From Acidimicrobiia bacterium (GTDB taxonomy: Bacteria; Actinomycetota; Acidimicrobiia; Spongiisociales; ZC4RG35), in the NCBI GenBank assembly GCA_025937235.1, contig JAICRU010000012.1, positions 1 through 50,710 on the forward strand: a stretch of 50,710 nucleotides of DNA, in the 5' to 3' direction. A program made the translations under genes and the position numbers. Positions within the stretch are counted from its first letter, which is position 1; each line of letters opens with the position of its first letter. The notes beneath the pieces were generated by a model. It saw nothing but the letters and a program-made list of their open reading frames with translations. It made no database searches and was not told the DNA's origin. Positions 33,605-42,537 of this stretch are shown here, piece after piece.

Positions 33605-34084
33605 TCAGCGATTGGGGGCCCAAGCGCCGGCCGATGCCAAGGCGGGCAGGTAGGCGGAGAACGGTCTCGCCTCACGCAGCGCCTCGCTGGCGACGACGTC
33701 CCGGATCACACTCAATGGATCGAGGATGTACGTGGTCCGCTTGGCGTAACCGAACTTCTCGTCGAAGGTGTCGTAGGCCCGTGACACCGCGCCGTGTGGC
33801 CAGTAGTCGGACAGGATGGGGAATCCAACACCAAGCTGCTCGGCCCAGTCACGGTTGGTTGGTATGGCGTGGGTGGTGATCATGATCACGTTGGCATCCA
33901 GACGTTTCAACGAGTCCCAGTTGTCACGGATCTCACAAGTCTCTGATTCGCAGGTGGGGGTATGCGGATAGGGCATGAAGACGATCATCGATGTCTTCCC
34001 CTTCAAGTCCTCCAGCGCGATCTCGTCCCGGGTCTGACTCGTCAGCCTGAAATCGGGCGCCGGGGTGCCGATGGCAAGTGGCAT
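33605..34084 (-). CDS. Peroxiredoxin (AhpC/TSA family, AhpE/Bcp-like)
   Basis: A 159-residue thiol peroxidase that reduces hydrogen peroxide or organic peroxides. It begins LAIGTPAPDFRL and carries the peroxidatic site PHTPTCESETC, with Cys45 after the conserved Thr42; Cys50 five residues later could be the resolving Cys in an atypical two-Cys mechanism. The usual F-T-P-V-C form reads H-T-P-T-C. ATG at 34084 follows AAGGA. It lies 14 bp after the DUF2342-like gene. Confidence 0.9.
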   Translation of the reverse strand: MPLAIGTPAPDFRLTSQTRDEIALEDLKGKTSMIVFMPYPHTPTCESETCEIRDNWDSLKRLDANVIMITTHAIPTNRDWAEQLGVGFPILSDYWPHGAVSRAYDTFDEKFGYAKRTTYILDPLSVIRDVVASEALREARPFSAYLPALASAGAWAPNR

Positions 34085-34098
34085 CACTTGTCCTTCTG

Positions 34099-35169
34099 TC
34101 AGCTCCACCCGTCGAGGAGAACCCGCGCTGCCCAAGCAGTGGGGTCCCGAAGCTCGGCAGCGCTCGGCATCCGGGTGGGATCGGACCAGAGGGTTTCCAG
34201 AGCATCTTCCCCGTAGCGTCGCTCCACCTCCTGATTGAACGCGTCGCCGAGCCGTGTCGCCTCGGGGGGCACCGATCCGACTCCGATGGTTGGCGCCGCC
34301 TCGGTTGCCTCGCGCGACTCATCACGAAGGGCCGACAGCGTATCGAATCCCGGGGCCAGCTCACCGACCGCACGTCTCGCCAGCAGCCGGGCGCACCCGG
34401 TGATTGCGCCTAGGAAAGCCTCGAGCTCGAGGCGCGGGGCTTCGGCCTCCTCTCCGCCGATGAGGCTCTCCAGTCCTCCTGCCTCCTCTATGGCACGCTC
34501 GATGTCAGCCGGGTCCGAGCCCCCGGTCACCAGCCCTCCGAGCAGGGTGGGGTCGATCCGAACCGCGTCCGCATACGCCGTCGACAGGTGATGCACGTGG
34601 TCGTGGATCCACGGGAGCTGGGAAACCGCCCTGAAGGCCACCTCGTTGGCGACGATCCACAGACGTAGCTCCTTGTCATCTACCTCTCCGCCGTGGCCGA
34701 GGGATTCGATGTTGGGCACGACGATGCTGATCGGCCCCGGATGCTCCTGTGGAAGTCCCGCATCGAAGGAGGCGACGACCCAGGTCGACAGGGAACCGAC
34801 CAGCGATCCGACCTGCAGGCCGATGATCGCCGGGGCCAGCTGTGCCATGAACGGGGCGGCCGGCCCTTCTGCGGTGACCGAGGAGGCGAACGGCTCGACG
34901 AGCGATCCATAGGTCTCCAGGTTGCGCTCTGCCCATCCCCGCGCATCGAGAGGGAGCACATCCGGCGCCGGCACGACGCGGAAGGGGGCGATTTGCTCGA
35001 TCCGGTACTCGGCGAGCCGGGCAAGCTCCCGGAACTCCTCGGCGGCCCATGGCTCTACGGGCTCCGTGTCGCCCGAGAGGTGACGGGCCACCTCGGCCGC
35101 CAGCTTCCAGTTGATCGGCCCGGGCTGGTCGAAGAGCTCGAAGAGCTTGGAGAAGAGGTCGTCGCTCAC
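34099..35169 (-). CDS. DUF2342/zinc-dependent metalloprotease-like protein with lost HExxH motif
   Basis: A 356-residue protein of the actinobacterial family annotated as zinc-dependent metalloprotease (DUF2342; also called F420-biosynthesis-associated). Family features: WKLAAEVARHLSG, PFMAQLAPAIIGLQVGSLVGSLS, LRLWIVANEVAFRAV...PWIHDHV and ARRAVGELAP. The expected HExxH helix reads NEVAF at residues 175-179, so both zinc His are replaced (by Asn and Phe). It is therefore probably not an active protease. The stop-start overlap with htrA upstream (ATGA) suggests a linked role. Confidence 0.8.
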   Translation of the reverse strand: MSDDLFSKLFELFDQPGPINWKLAAEVARHLSGDTEPVEPWAAEEFRELARLAEYRIEQIAPFRVVPAPDVLPLDARGWAERNLETYGSLVEPFASSVTAEGPAAPFMAQLAPAIIGLQVGSLVGSLSTWVVASFDAGLPQEHPGPISIVVPNIESLGHGGEVDDKELRLWIVANEVAFRAVSQLPWIHDHVHHLSTAYADAVRIDPTLLGGLVTGGSDPADIERAIEEAGGLESLIGGEEAEAPRLELEAFLGAITGCARLLARRAVGELAPGFDTLSALRDESREATEAAPTIGVGSVPPEATRLGDAFNQEVERRYGEDALETLWSDPTRMPSAAELRDPTAWAARVLLDGWS

Positions 35170-36359
35170 GTTCGCTCATCCAGGACGACGGTCAGGTCGG
35201 CGGGGGCGGAAGACCGGGTAACCGCCATCGAGACTGCCTCTCCGGCTCGCCGCGTCCGCAGCTCCGTGAGCAGCGTCTCCATCGAGTTGATGGGAGCATC
35301 GTCGATGGCGGTTATGACATCGCTCGCTCTGCCCCCGGCCACCTCGAATGCCGATCCCGGGCTCACGCTCGTTACCCTGACCCCGACCGGGTACTCCGCT
35401 CCATCGGCCTCGGCCAATGCCGTTTCCCCCTGGATGCCCAGTTGGGCGTGGTGGACGACGCCGGTTTCGATCAAGTCGTTGGCGACTCCGAGCGCCATGT
35501 CGATCGGGATGGCGAAACCAAGGCCCTCGGCGCCGACATCGGACACCGCGATGGCGGTGGTGATGCCCACCAGACGGGCAGTGCTGTCGAGCAGTGCTCC
35601 CCCGGAGGACCCTCTGGTGATGGGCGCGTCGGTCTGGATCATCCCGTACAACACCTCACCCGACTCGACGCCCAGAGATCGATTCAGGGCACTCACGATT
35701 CCGTAGGTCACCGAGGGCCCGCCCTCCAAGGCGAGTGGGTTGCCCACCGCCACTGCCCGCTCCCCGATGGTGAGGCTGTTCGAGGAGCCGATATCGATAG
35801 GGGTCAGGTCGCCCCGGGACACCCGGATCACGGCGAGATCGGTCAATTCGTCCGACCCGATGAGATCACTCTGCCAGCGGCCCCCGTCGGAGAAGACCAC
35901 GGTGAGATCGTTGGCCCCGCTCACCACGTGATGGTTGGTGATGATGTAGCCGTCGTCGCTGTAGACGACCCCACTCCCTCCGCCGTCTCCAAGAAGTCCT
36001 GTGGTCTCCACGGCGATGATGCTGGGGATCGCCCTGGCCGCCACGTCGGTCACGTTTCCGCTTTCGATCACCACCGGGGCCGGAGTCGAAGTCGGTGGTG
36101 GCACGGTCAGTGTCGGCGGTGGGGGATTGGTCGGCACCGGCGGGGGCTCTGGCTCCTCGAAGACACCTGTGAAGCCGAGGATGGCCAGGGTCAGCCCGGT
36201 CCCGAGCAAGGCGCCCCCGATGATGCCCATGACAACGGTCCACGAGTCGGGACGGGAGCGTCGACGAGATGGTTCCGGCACCGGGACGTCTTCGAACCCC
36301 TCAGCCGGCTCCTCCGGCTCATCGCGGACCTGCGGCCCGGGTGGGCCGATGTCTGTCAT
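35166..36359 (-). CDS. HtrA/DegP-type membrane-anchored serine protease with PDZ domain
   Basis: A 397-residue protease. A cytoplasmic tail of about 38 residues precedes one membrane helix (41-64); a Pro/Thr-rich linker leads to a trypsin-like domain with the triad in TNHHVV (H144), LTDLAVI (D174) and TRGSSGGAL (S252; GNSGG in most members). A C-terminal PDZ domain (about 300-395) begins near HAQLGIQGE. It degrades or refolds damaged envelope proteins and may cut the anti-sigma factor, as HtrA-like proteases can. It heads a run with the DUF2342-like and peroxiredoxin genes. Its ATG is only 14 bp from the divergent moaE ATG. Confidence 0.92.
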   Translation of the reverse strand: MTDIGPPGPQVRDEPEEPAEGFEDVPVPEPSRRRSRPDSWTVVMGIIGGALLGTGLTLAILGFTGVFEEPEPPPVPTNPPPPTLTVPPPTSTPAPVVIESGNVTDVAARAIPSIIAVETTGLLGDGGGSGVVYSDDGYIITNHHVVSGANDLTVVFSDGGRWQSDLIGSDELTDLAVIRVSRGDLTPIDIGSSNSLTIGERAVAVGNPLALEGGPSVTYGIVSALNRSLGVESGEVLYGMIQTDAPITRGSSGGALLDSTARLVGITTAIAVSDVGAEGLGFAIPIDMALGVANDLIETGVVHHAQLGIQGETALAEADGAEYPVGVRVTSVSPGSAFEVAGGRASDVITAIDDAPINSMETLLTELRTRRAGEAVSMAVTRSSAPADLTVVLDERT

Positions 36360-36374
36360 AGGCTTCGGATTCTA
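36359..36374. promoter_or_regulatory. Overlapping divergent -10 elements between htrA and moaE
   Basis: On the plus strand TAGGCT (36359-36364) stands 9 nt before the moaE ATG; on the minus strand TAGAAT (36374-36369) stands 9 nt before the htrA ATG. Each box includes a base of the opposite start codon, and only 14 bp lie between the two starts. Confidence 0.4.
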
Positions 36375-36808
36375 TGGACGCCGCCCGTCAACAGATCAGG
36401 GTCACGGTCGGACACGATCCGATCGATGTCGCACCACTGGTCGGTGAGGTGGCCCGGCCCGACTCGGGGGCCACGGTGGTGTTCCTGGGCACGGTTCGTG
36501 ACCACTCCGCCGCCCACACTCAGGTCAGCCATCTGGAGTACGAAGTCTTCGCCGAGCTGGTCGAGCCCAAGATAACGGAGATCATCGACGACGCTGCCCG
36601 CCGATGGCCGATTCTCGGCGCTGTCGTGGAGCACCGCTCCGGCACGGTGAACCTGGGCGAGACATCGGTAGCAGTCGTGGTGTCGACCGCTCATCGGGAC
36701 GACGCTTTCGCTGCCGCACGTTTCATCATCGACGAGCTCAAGAGCCGGGCCCCGATCTGGAAGAAGGAGCACTGGCCGGGTGGCTCGGAGTGGAGCCCGG
36801 GCTCCTGA
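36374..36808 (+). CDS. moaE: Molybdopterin synthase catalytic subunit MoaE
   Basis: A 144-residue enzyme that, with MoaD, adds sulfur to precursor Z to make molybdopterin. The MoaE pattern is clear: VVFLGTVRDHS, LEYEVFAELVEPKI, VEHRSGTVNLGETSV, VSTAHRDDAFAAARFIIDELKSRAPIWKKEHW, the last holding the catalytic lysines. No moaD or other molybdenum cofactor gene is next to it in this window. It is divergent from htrA, with a 137-bp gap to the next gene. Confidence 0.94.
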   Translation: MDAARQQIRVTVGHDPIDVAPLVGEVARPDSGATVVFLGTVRDHSAAHTQVSHLEYEVFAELVEPKITEIIDDAARRWPILGAVVEHRSGTVNLGETSVAVVVSTAHRDDAFAAARFIIDELKSRAPIWKKEHWPGGSEWSPGS

Positions 36809-36945
36809 GCTTGAGGGCCCGGGTCATCGGTCTTGCTCGGCGGCTCCCGACCCCCCGGGCTTCATCGGTAGGCCAGAATTTGATCGAACCAGCAAAGTTC
36901 GGTGGCAGCCGATATTGTCCGGGCGCGTTCTGAGGAGGACACAGG

Positions 36946-38823
36946 ATGACGACCGTTCTGGAGCGAGCCGACGCGCCGACGGCTGATGTCGGCTTCATGA
37001 CGCCACCGGCCTATGTCAGGCAGTGGGCCGCCAACCACCCCGATCTGGTGGCGATGCGGGAGAAGGACTTCGGGATCTGGCAGGAGATCACCTGGTCGGA
37101 TTACTGGGAGACGGTCCAGGATGCGGCACACGGCCTGCTCGCGCTCGGGGTCTACGAAGGCGACCGGGTATCGATCCATTCCGAGGATCGCCCTGAGTGG
37201 TTGATCCTGGACATGGCGACCGTGGCAGTGCGGGCCATCACCGTGGGCCTCTATCCGACCAACCCCCCGGCAGAGGTCGAGTATCTCCTCTCCGATTCCG
37301 GTGCCGTGGTCCATCTCGCCGAGGACCAGGAGCAGGCGGACAAGGTCATGGCCGTCATCGGGTCTCTGCCCGAGCTCCGCAAGATCATCCACATCGAGCC
37401 TCGAGGTTTCAGGAAGTGGCGGGATGACGACCGATTCATCTCGTGGGATGAATTCCTCGAGCTGGGCCGCGGCCATCGGGATGCCAACCCGGGGCTGGTG
37501 GAGCAGATCATGGCCCAGGCCACGGGCGATGATGTCATCACCCTGGTCTACACGTCGGGGACCACCGGCCCACCGAAGGGGGCGATGCTGACCAACGCCA
37601 ACTTCGCCTTCAACGCCGAGGTCCTGATCGCCAACGAGGATCGAACGCCGGACCGAAAGCCCCTCGGGCCCGACGACATGATCCTCACCTATCTCCCGCT
37701 CTGCCACGTCGCCGAACGGATCTTCTCCACGTGGTCCTCTGTCTCCCGAGGGCCGTGTCTCAACTTCGCCGAGTCGATCGAGACGGTGCAGCAGAACCTG
37801 AGGGAGATACAACCCACCATCTTCTTCGCAGTGCCCCGCATCTGGGAGCGGATCCACGCCTCGATCGCAATCAAGGGCCGTGACGCAACCTGGTTCAAGA
37901 GATTCTGGTTCGGCACTGGCATGAAGATGGCCCGGTACATCGGAGATGTTCGCGTCGCCAACGACGGTGAGCACACGGTCGCTAGCCGGATCGTCTACGC
38001 AATTGGGTACCCGATCATCTTCCGCCCCCTCAAGGAGCGGATCGGTCTGCGCCGGGTGCGTTATGCGACGAGTGGCGCCGCTCCCATCGCCCCTGAGGTC
38101 CTGCGCGACTTCCTGGGCATGGGCATCCCCTTGTTCGAGCTCTACGGGATGACCGAGAACTCGGCCGTGGCCACGACCAACTACCCCGGAGCCAACAAGG
38201 TGGGGACGGTCGGCATGCCGTATCAGGGTACGGAGCTACGCATCGACGAGGCGACTGGTGAGATCCAGACCAGGCACCCGGGGACCTTCAAGGGGTATTG
38301 GAACAAGCCGGACAAGACCGCCGAGGCGTTCACCGAAGACGGCTGGCTCAGGACCGGTGATGTCGGTGTCTGGGTAGATGGCACCCACGTCAAGATCGTC
38401 GACCGGATCAAGGACATCATCATCACGTCGGGCGGGAAGAACGTCTCGCCGTCGGAGATCGAGAACTCGCTGAAGGTCTCCCCCTATATCAAAGAGGCGA
38501 TGGTCATAGGGGACGGCCGCAAGTACCTCACGGCTTTGATCGCCATCGAATCGGACGTCGTGGGTGATTGGGCGACCCGGCGGCAGATCCCTTACACCAC
38601 CTATCGGGATTTGACCACCAAGCCCCAGGTCATCGAGCTGATCCAGGGCGTCGTCGACGAGGTGAACGAAAAGACCTCTCATCTGGAGAACATCAGGAAG
38701 TTCCGCCTCATCCCGAAAGAGCTCGACCACGAGGATGGTGAGCTCACCGCGACCCAGAAGTTGAAGCGCACCTCGATGAGCTCGATGTTCGGTGACCTGA
38801 TCGAGGATATGTATCGGTCGTGA
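36946..38823 (+). CDS. Long-chain acyl-CoA synthetase (AMP-binding enzyme, FadD/ACSL-like)
   Basis: A 625-residue adenylate-forming enzyme that activates a carboxylic acid with ATP and CoA. The ATP loop is LVYTSGTTGPPKGAMLT near residue 203; later come YLPLCHVAERI, the A5-like YGMTENS and WLRTGDVG, and the C-terminal DIIITSGGKNVSPSEIE. The length and HVAERI feature fit the long-chain (FAA1/ACSL) group. GAGGAGG precedes the ATG. Its stop overlaps the livH start (GTGA), so it is the first gene of an ABC import operon, pointing to an imported acid as its substrate. Confidence 0.94.
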   Translation: MTTVLERADAPTADVGFMTPPAYVRQWAANHPDLVAMREKDFGIWQEITWSDYWETVQDAAHGLLALGVYEGDRVSIHSEDRPEWLILDMATVAVRAITVGLYPTNPPAEVEYLLSDSGAVVHLAEDQEQADKVMAVIGSLPELRKIIHIEPRGFRKWRDDDRFISWDEFLELGRGHRDANPGLVEQIMAQATGDDVITLVYTSGTTGPPKGAMLTNANFAFNAEVLIANEDRTPDRKPLGPDDMILTYLPLCHVAERIFSTWSSVSRGPCLNFAESIETVQQNLREIQPTIFFAVPRIWERIHASIAIKGRDATWFKRFWFGTGMKMARYIGDVRVANDGEHTVASRIVYAIGYPIIFRPLKERIGLRRVRYATSGAAPIAPEVLRDFLGMGIPLFELYGMTENSAVATTNYPGANKVGTVGMPYQGTELRIDEATGEIQTRHPGTFKGYWNKPDKTAEAFTEDGWLRTGDVGVWVDGTHVKIVDRIKDIIITSGGKNVSPSEIENSLKVSPYIKEAMVIGDGRKYLTALIAIESDVVGDWATRRQIPYTTYRDLTTKPQVIELIQGVVDEVNEKTSHLENIRKFRLIPKELDHEDGELTATQKLKRTSMSSMFGDLIEDMYRS

Positions 38824-39794
38824 CCAGCGGTCTCGTCGTTCTGGCACAGGCGACCGCGGATGGCAATGCATTTGCCCAGATGATCGTGGACGGGATCAGC
38901 TTCGGGGCGATCTATGCCCTGCTCGCCATGGGTTTCGTCATCATCTTCAAGTCCACATCGGTGATCAACTTCGCCCATGGCGCCCTGACCGGGCTGGGGG
39001 CCTTCCTGATCGCGGCCTTCGCCACCGTTCTCGACTTCCCCGGCCGGTATCTCACGTTTCTTCCCGAATGGGCGCAATGGACCGTGAACGTCCTGACCGC
39101 CCTGGTCGCTGCCGCCCTGTTCGGTATCCTCCTCGAGCGTGTGTTCCTGCGCCCGATGGTGGGCGAGGCACTCTTCGCCGTGGCGATCGTGACTCTCGGC
39201 GTCGACATCGTCGTGCGGACGATCACCAACGACTGGATCGGGACGCAACCGCGGCCGCTGGGTGCCCCTTGGGGGCTTGCGGTCGTCGACCTCGGATGGG
39301 TCCGCATCGCCTGGTCAGAGGTGATCCAGATCCTGGTCACGATCATCCTGCTGGGGGCAATCGCCTTCTTCCTGCGGTCGCGGACCGGCGTGGCGATGCG
39401 CGCCACTGCCTTCGATCAGGAGACGGCGCGCGCCCAGGGGGTGAACGTGGGCCGGATCTTCTCCGTGGCCTGGGCGATCGCCGCATTCCTCGCAGGGGTG
39501 GCCGGCCTCTTCTATTCGATCTTCCCCCGAAGAGCCACCGGGGTCGACCAGGCAACAGCATTCATCGCCTTTCGCGCCTTTCCTGCGGTGATCATCGGCG
39601 GTCTGGATTCCATTCCGGGCGCGGTGGTGGGCGGCTTCGCAGTGGGGATCGCCGAGTCTGCCGCCAACACCTATCTCACCTTCGATTTCCTCGGCAACGG
39701 CTTTCCCGGCATCGTCGGATATCTCCTGATGATGGTGGTGCTGTTGATCCGGCCCTATGGCTTGTTGGGAACGCCGGAGATTCGACGGGTATGA
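38820..39794 (+). CDS. livH: Branched-chain amino acid-type ABC transporter permease LivH (second system)
   Basis: A 324-residue inner-membrane permease. The LivH core SFGAIYALLAMGFVIIFKSTSVINFAHG begins near residue 27; later FRAFPAVIIGGLDSIPGAVVGG matches the family. The start GTG at 38820 overlaps the synthetase stop, and its stop overlaps livM (ATGA). Sequence differs clearly from the first system's LivH, so the two operons are not a recent duplication. Substrate is unknown; operon context favours a carboxylic acid. Confidence 0.93.
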   Translation: MTSGLVVLAQATADGNAFAQMIVDGISFGAIYALLAMGFVIIFKSTSVINFAHGALTGLGAFLIAAFATVLDFPGRYLTFLPEWAQWTVNVLTALVAAALFGILLERVFLRPMVGEALFAVAIVTLGVDIVVRTITNDWIGTQPRPLGAPWGLAVVDLGWVRIAWSEVIQILVTIILLGAIAFFLRSRTGVAMRATAFDQETARAQGVNVGRIFSVAWAIAAFLAGVAGLFYSIFPRRATGVDQATAFIAFRAFPAVIIGGLDSIPGAVVGGFAVGIAESAANTYLTFDFLGNGFPGIVGYLLMMVVLLIRPYGLLGTPEIRRV

Positions 39795-41026
39795 GGGGAC
39801 GACCACTCCTCTACACCAGCTACCAGGCCGACCAGGCCCTCCTCAACACGACCACCAAGAAGGTGATGCTCGGCCTGCTCCTGCTGGTGGTCGCCACCAT
39901 CCCCTTCCAGGTCATCCCGGGGTTGGACTTCCTCGGATCCGACGATTGGCTCCGTCTCCTGTCGACGACCGCGATCTTCGTCGTCGGCGCCCTCGGATTG
40001 AACCTGTTGACCGGTCTGGCCGGCCAGGTCTCGCTCGGACATGCGTTCTTCATGGGGGTGGGGGCCTACACCGCGGTCTGGCTGGGCGGCCCGGAAGATG
40101 CGCCGCTCCTCGGCCTCGGGCTGCCCATCTGGATCTGGCTGCCGGCAGCCGGGATCGTCGCCGCCCTGATCGGGGTTGCGGTGGGGCCCACGGCGGTTCG
40201 CGTTCGTGGTCTCTACCTGGCCATCGTTACCCTCGGCCTGGTCTTCATCGGTGACTATGTGTTCCGCAACTGGGATTCGCTCAGTGGAGGGGCACAAGTC
40301 GGGAGAGACTTCCCGCCGCTCCAGTTCCGGCTCTGGAAGGAGGAGGAGCCACTGATCGACTTCACCACGCCCGGTACATGGTTCGGCGTGGAGGTATCGG
40401 GCCTGGCCAAGTCCTTCTTCCTGTTGGTCACCATCGCAGTCGTGTTCACGCTGCTCGCCAAGAACCTGCAGCGAACGAGGGTGGGACGAGCGTTCATGTC
40501 GATCCGGGACCGGGACATCGCTGCCGAGATAATGGGCGTGGATGAATTCGGCTACAAGCTGCTCGCCTTCGGGATCTCCTCCTTCTTCGCCGGGATCTCG
40601 GGGGCCTTGCTCGCCTCGTTCGTGGTCCGTGTCATCCCGGAGCGATGGGACCTGTTCCTCTCCGTCCAGTTCATCGCCATCATCCTCATCGGCGGGGCCG
40701 GCACGGTTACTGGCGCCATCCTCGGCTCGGCCTTCGTCGTGCTGTTGCCGCGTCTGGTCGGGGACTTCACCCAATGGCTCCAGTCGGTGGCACTGGGAGA
40801 GGGGTTCGGCTCTGCGATCGCGAATGTGTTCGTGGCCACAACGCCCAACGACTTCGGCCTGGTGAACACATTCGCAGGCATCGGGCCGGGGCTGTCCGTG
40901 GCACAACTCAACCTCGTCATATACGGTCTGCTGATCATCGGCTTTCTCATCTTCGAGCCGCTCGGGCTGTACGGGATCTGGCTCCGCATTCGTAACTATT
41001 GGAAGGGTTGGCCGTTCACCTATTGA
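39791..41026 (+). CDS. livM: Branched-chain amino acid-type ABC transporter permease LivM (second system)
   Basis: A 411-residue permease of normal LivM length, unlike the 598-residue LivM of the first system. Key stretches: ALGLNLLTGLAGQVSLGHAFFMGVGAY, RVRGLYLAIVTLGLVF, GRAFMSIRDRDIAAEIMGV and GGAGTVTGAILGSAF. ATG at 39791 overlaps the livH stop. The frame is open further upstream but overlaps livH without similarity. The binding protein gene follows after 53 bp. Confidence 0.93.
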   Translation: MRGRPLLYTSYQADQALLNTTTKKVMLGLLLLVVATIPFQVIPGLDFLGSDDWLRLLSTTAIFVVGALGLNLLTGLAGQVSLGHAFFMGVGAYTAVWLGGPEDAPLLGLGLPIWIWLPAAGIVAALIGVAVGPTAVRVRGLYLAIVTLGLVFIGDYVFRNWDSLSGGAQVGRDFPPLQFRLWKEEEPLIDFTTPGTWFGVEVSGLAKSFFLLVTIAVVFTLLAKNLQRTRVGRAFMSIRDRDIAAEIMGVDEFGYKLLAFGISSFFAGISGALLASFVVRVIPERWDLFLSVQFIAIILIGGAGTVTGAILGSAFVVLLPRLVGDFTQWLQSVALGEGFGSAIANVFVATTPNDFGLVNTFAGIGPGLSVAQLNLVIYGLLIIGFLIFEPLGLYGIWLRIRNYWKGWPFTY

Positions 41027-41079
41027 GCGGTCAGACGAGGGCTTTGCCCTCGAAGCAAAACAGAGGAGGAAGGAACGGA

Positions 41080-42477
41080 ATGAGAAACAAGCCCAAGTGG
41101 CTGGCCCTTTTCCTGGTCCTCGGCCTGGTGCTCGCCGCCTGTGGCGGCGGTGAGGGTGGCGATACGACCACCACCGCTGCCGCGGAGGAGGAGGCGACAA
41201 CCACGGCTGCGGCGGAGGAGGAGCCGACGACCACGGCTGCGGCGGAGGAGGAACCGGCGGCTGAGATCGCCACCGACGTTGGCGTCGACCTGGAGGCGGG
41301 GACGATAACGATCGGGCTCTTGTCCGATCTGAGCGGGCCCTTCTCGCCTTTGGTGCAGGTGATCAACACCGGTCACGATCTCTACTGGGCATCGGTCAAC
41401 GAGGCCGGTGGGATCAATGGCCTGAATGTCCAGCTCGAGGTCCGGGACACCGGTTATGTGGTGGACACCCATGTCCAGCTCTACGAGGAGCTCAAGTCAC
41501 AGGTCGTCGCCTTTGGCCACTCCACAGGGTCGCCACACACGGTCGCGATCAACTCGTCGCTCCAGGCGGACGGGATCCTGGCCATCCCCCTCACCTGGTA
41601 CTCGGGCTGGTCCGACCCGGCGATCAACGCCAACCTCGTGCCGCACGGTGTGCCCTATTGCATCGAGGCGATGAACATGATCGAGTACCTGACCACTCAG
41701 GCTCCCGATGCGACCACCATCGCCATTGCCTCCAGTCCCGGGGACTACGGGCAGGATTCGAATGCGGGTGCGGTCCTGGTCGCCGAGGCTCTCGGTCTCG
41801 AGGTCGTCTACGACGGCACCGGCACCATCGTCGCCACCGACCCGGCCACCCTGGCCGAGGCCGCCAATGGCATCGCCGGCTCGGGTGCTGAGCTGGTCTG
41901 GGTCACGACCGACCCGACCTCGTTCGGCGGCGTCTACGGGCAGGCGCTGGCGGCAGGCTTCTCCGGGGCGCTCTGGTCCGGGGCCGGTCCTTCGTGGAAC
42001 CCCGCCCTGATCGGGCCGGACTCTCCGATCGCCGAGCCACTGGCCAACGACTTCTACATCTCCCAGTACTACGCCCCATGGGCGGCGGATTCGCCAGGAA
42101 ACCAGATGGTTCGCGACCTCGTCGAGGCCGCCGGCGCTCCGCCACTCGACTACTACGCCGAGGGCGTGATCGAGGCCAAGATCATGCACGAGGCGCTGCT
42201 CGCTGCCTACGAGGCGGGCGACATGACCCAGGCGGGCGTGCTCGCTGCGGCGAAGAGCCTGGAGTCGGTGACCTTCGACGGGCTCGCTCCTGACGAGACC
42301 TACGTCGGTGAGGCCAACGACAGGCTGCAGAGGCTGCAGTTCATCTCCCGGCCCGACCTCGAAGGGCTGGCTGGAGGCACGTCGACCGGCGCCACGCTGA
42401 TCGAGTCCGACTACACCTCGCCGACGGCTGAGGCGTACCAGTTCGACGCTGCCTGCTTCGCCCTCGAGGCGGGCTGA
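41080..42477 (+). CDS. ABC transporter substrate-binding lipoprotein (second Liv-type system)
   Basis: A 465-residue exported lipoprotein. Signal and lipobox LAAC put the acylated Cys at residue 21. A linker with three 10-residue AAAEEE(P/A)TTT repeats (about 32-60) follows, then a type 1 periplasmic-binding domain beginning near TITIGLLSDLSGPFS. ATG at 41080 has AGAGGAGGAAGG before it. The Cys-following sequence CGGGEGGDTTTT equals that of the first system's binding protein, while the binding domains differ, suggesting different substrates. A strong hairpin follows the gene. Confidence 0.92.
   Translation: MRNKPKWLALFLVLGLVLAACGGGEGGDTTTTAAAEEEATTTAAAEEEPTTTAAAEEEPAAEIATDVGVDLEAGTITIGLLSDLSGPFSPLVQVINTGHDLYWASVNEAGGINGLNVQLEVRDTGYVVDTHVQLYEELKSQVVAFGHSTGSPHTVAINSSLQADGILAIPLTWYSGWSDPAINANLVPHGVPYCIEAMNMIEYLTTQAPDATTIAIASSPGDYGQDSNAGAVLVAEALGLEVVYDGTGTIVATDPATLAEAANGIAGSGAELVWVTTDPTSFGGVYGQALAAGFSGALWSGAGPSWNPALIGPDSPIAEPLANDFYISQYYAPWAADSPGNQMVRDLVEAAGAPPLDYYAEGVIEAKIMHEALLAAYEAGDMTQAGVLAAAKSLESVTFDGLAPDETYVGEANDRLQRLQFISRPDLEGLAGGTSTGATLIESDYTSPTAEAYQFDAACFALEAG
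41176..41259 (+). repeat. In-frame 30-bp tandem repeats in the lipoprotein linker
   Basis: Units begin at 41176, 41206 and 41236 (third partial), each coding for AAAEEE(P/A)TTT. They make a flexible acidic tether after the lipid anchor. Copy number could vary between strains by slippage. Confidence 0.8.
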
Positions 42478-42487
42478 TTCGATTGAT

Positions 42488-42518
42488 CGTTGTGGGCGGC
42501 CTCGGGCCGCCCACAACG
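42488..42518 (+). terminator. Perfect 13-bp stem-loop between the binding-protein gene and livF
   Basis: CGTTGTGGGCGGC pairs fully with GCCGCCCACAACG over a 5-nt loop, 10 nt after the stop. Genes continue in the same direction 20 nt later, so partial termination or 3'-end protection is more likely than full termination. Confidence 0.7.
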
Positions 42519-42537
42519 CTTCGATGAGAGGATCGGA

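Noticed and set aside
39755-41200. Long minus-strand open frame opposite livM of the second system
   Set aside because: Antisense shadow rich in Glu, Arg and Gln with no recognisable domain.
41166-41256. Repeat array that might be a CRISPR or satellite
   Set aside because: The repeats are in frame, lack unique spacers and encode the lipoprotein linker.
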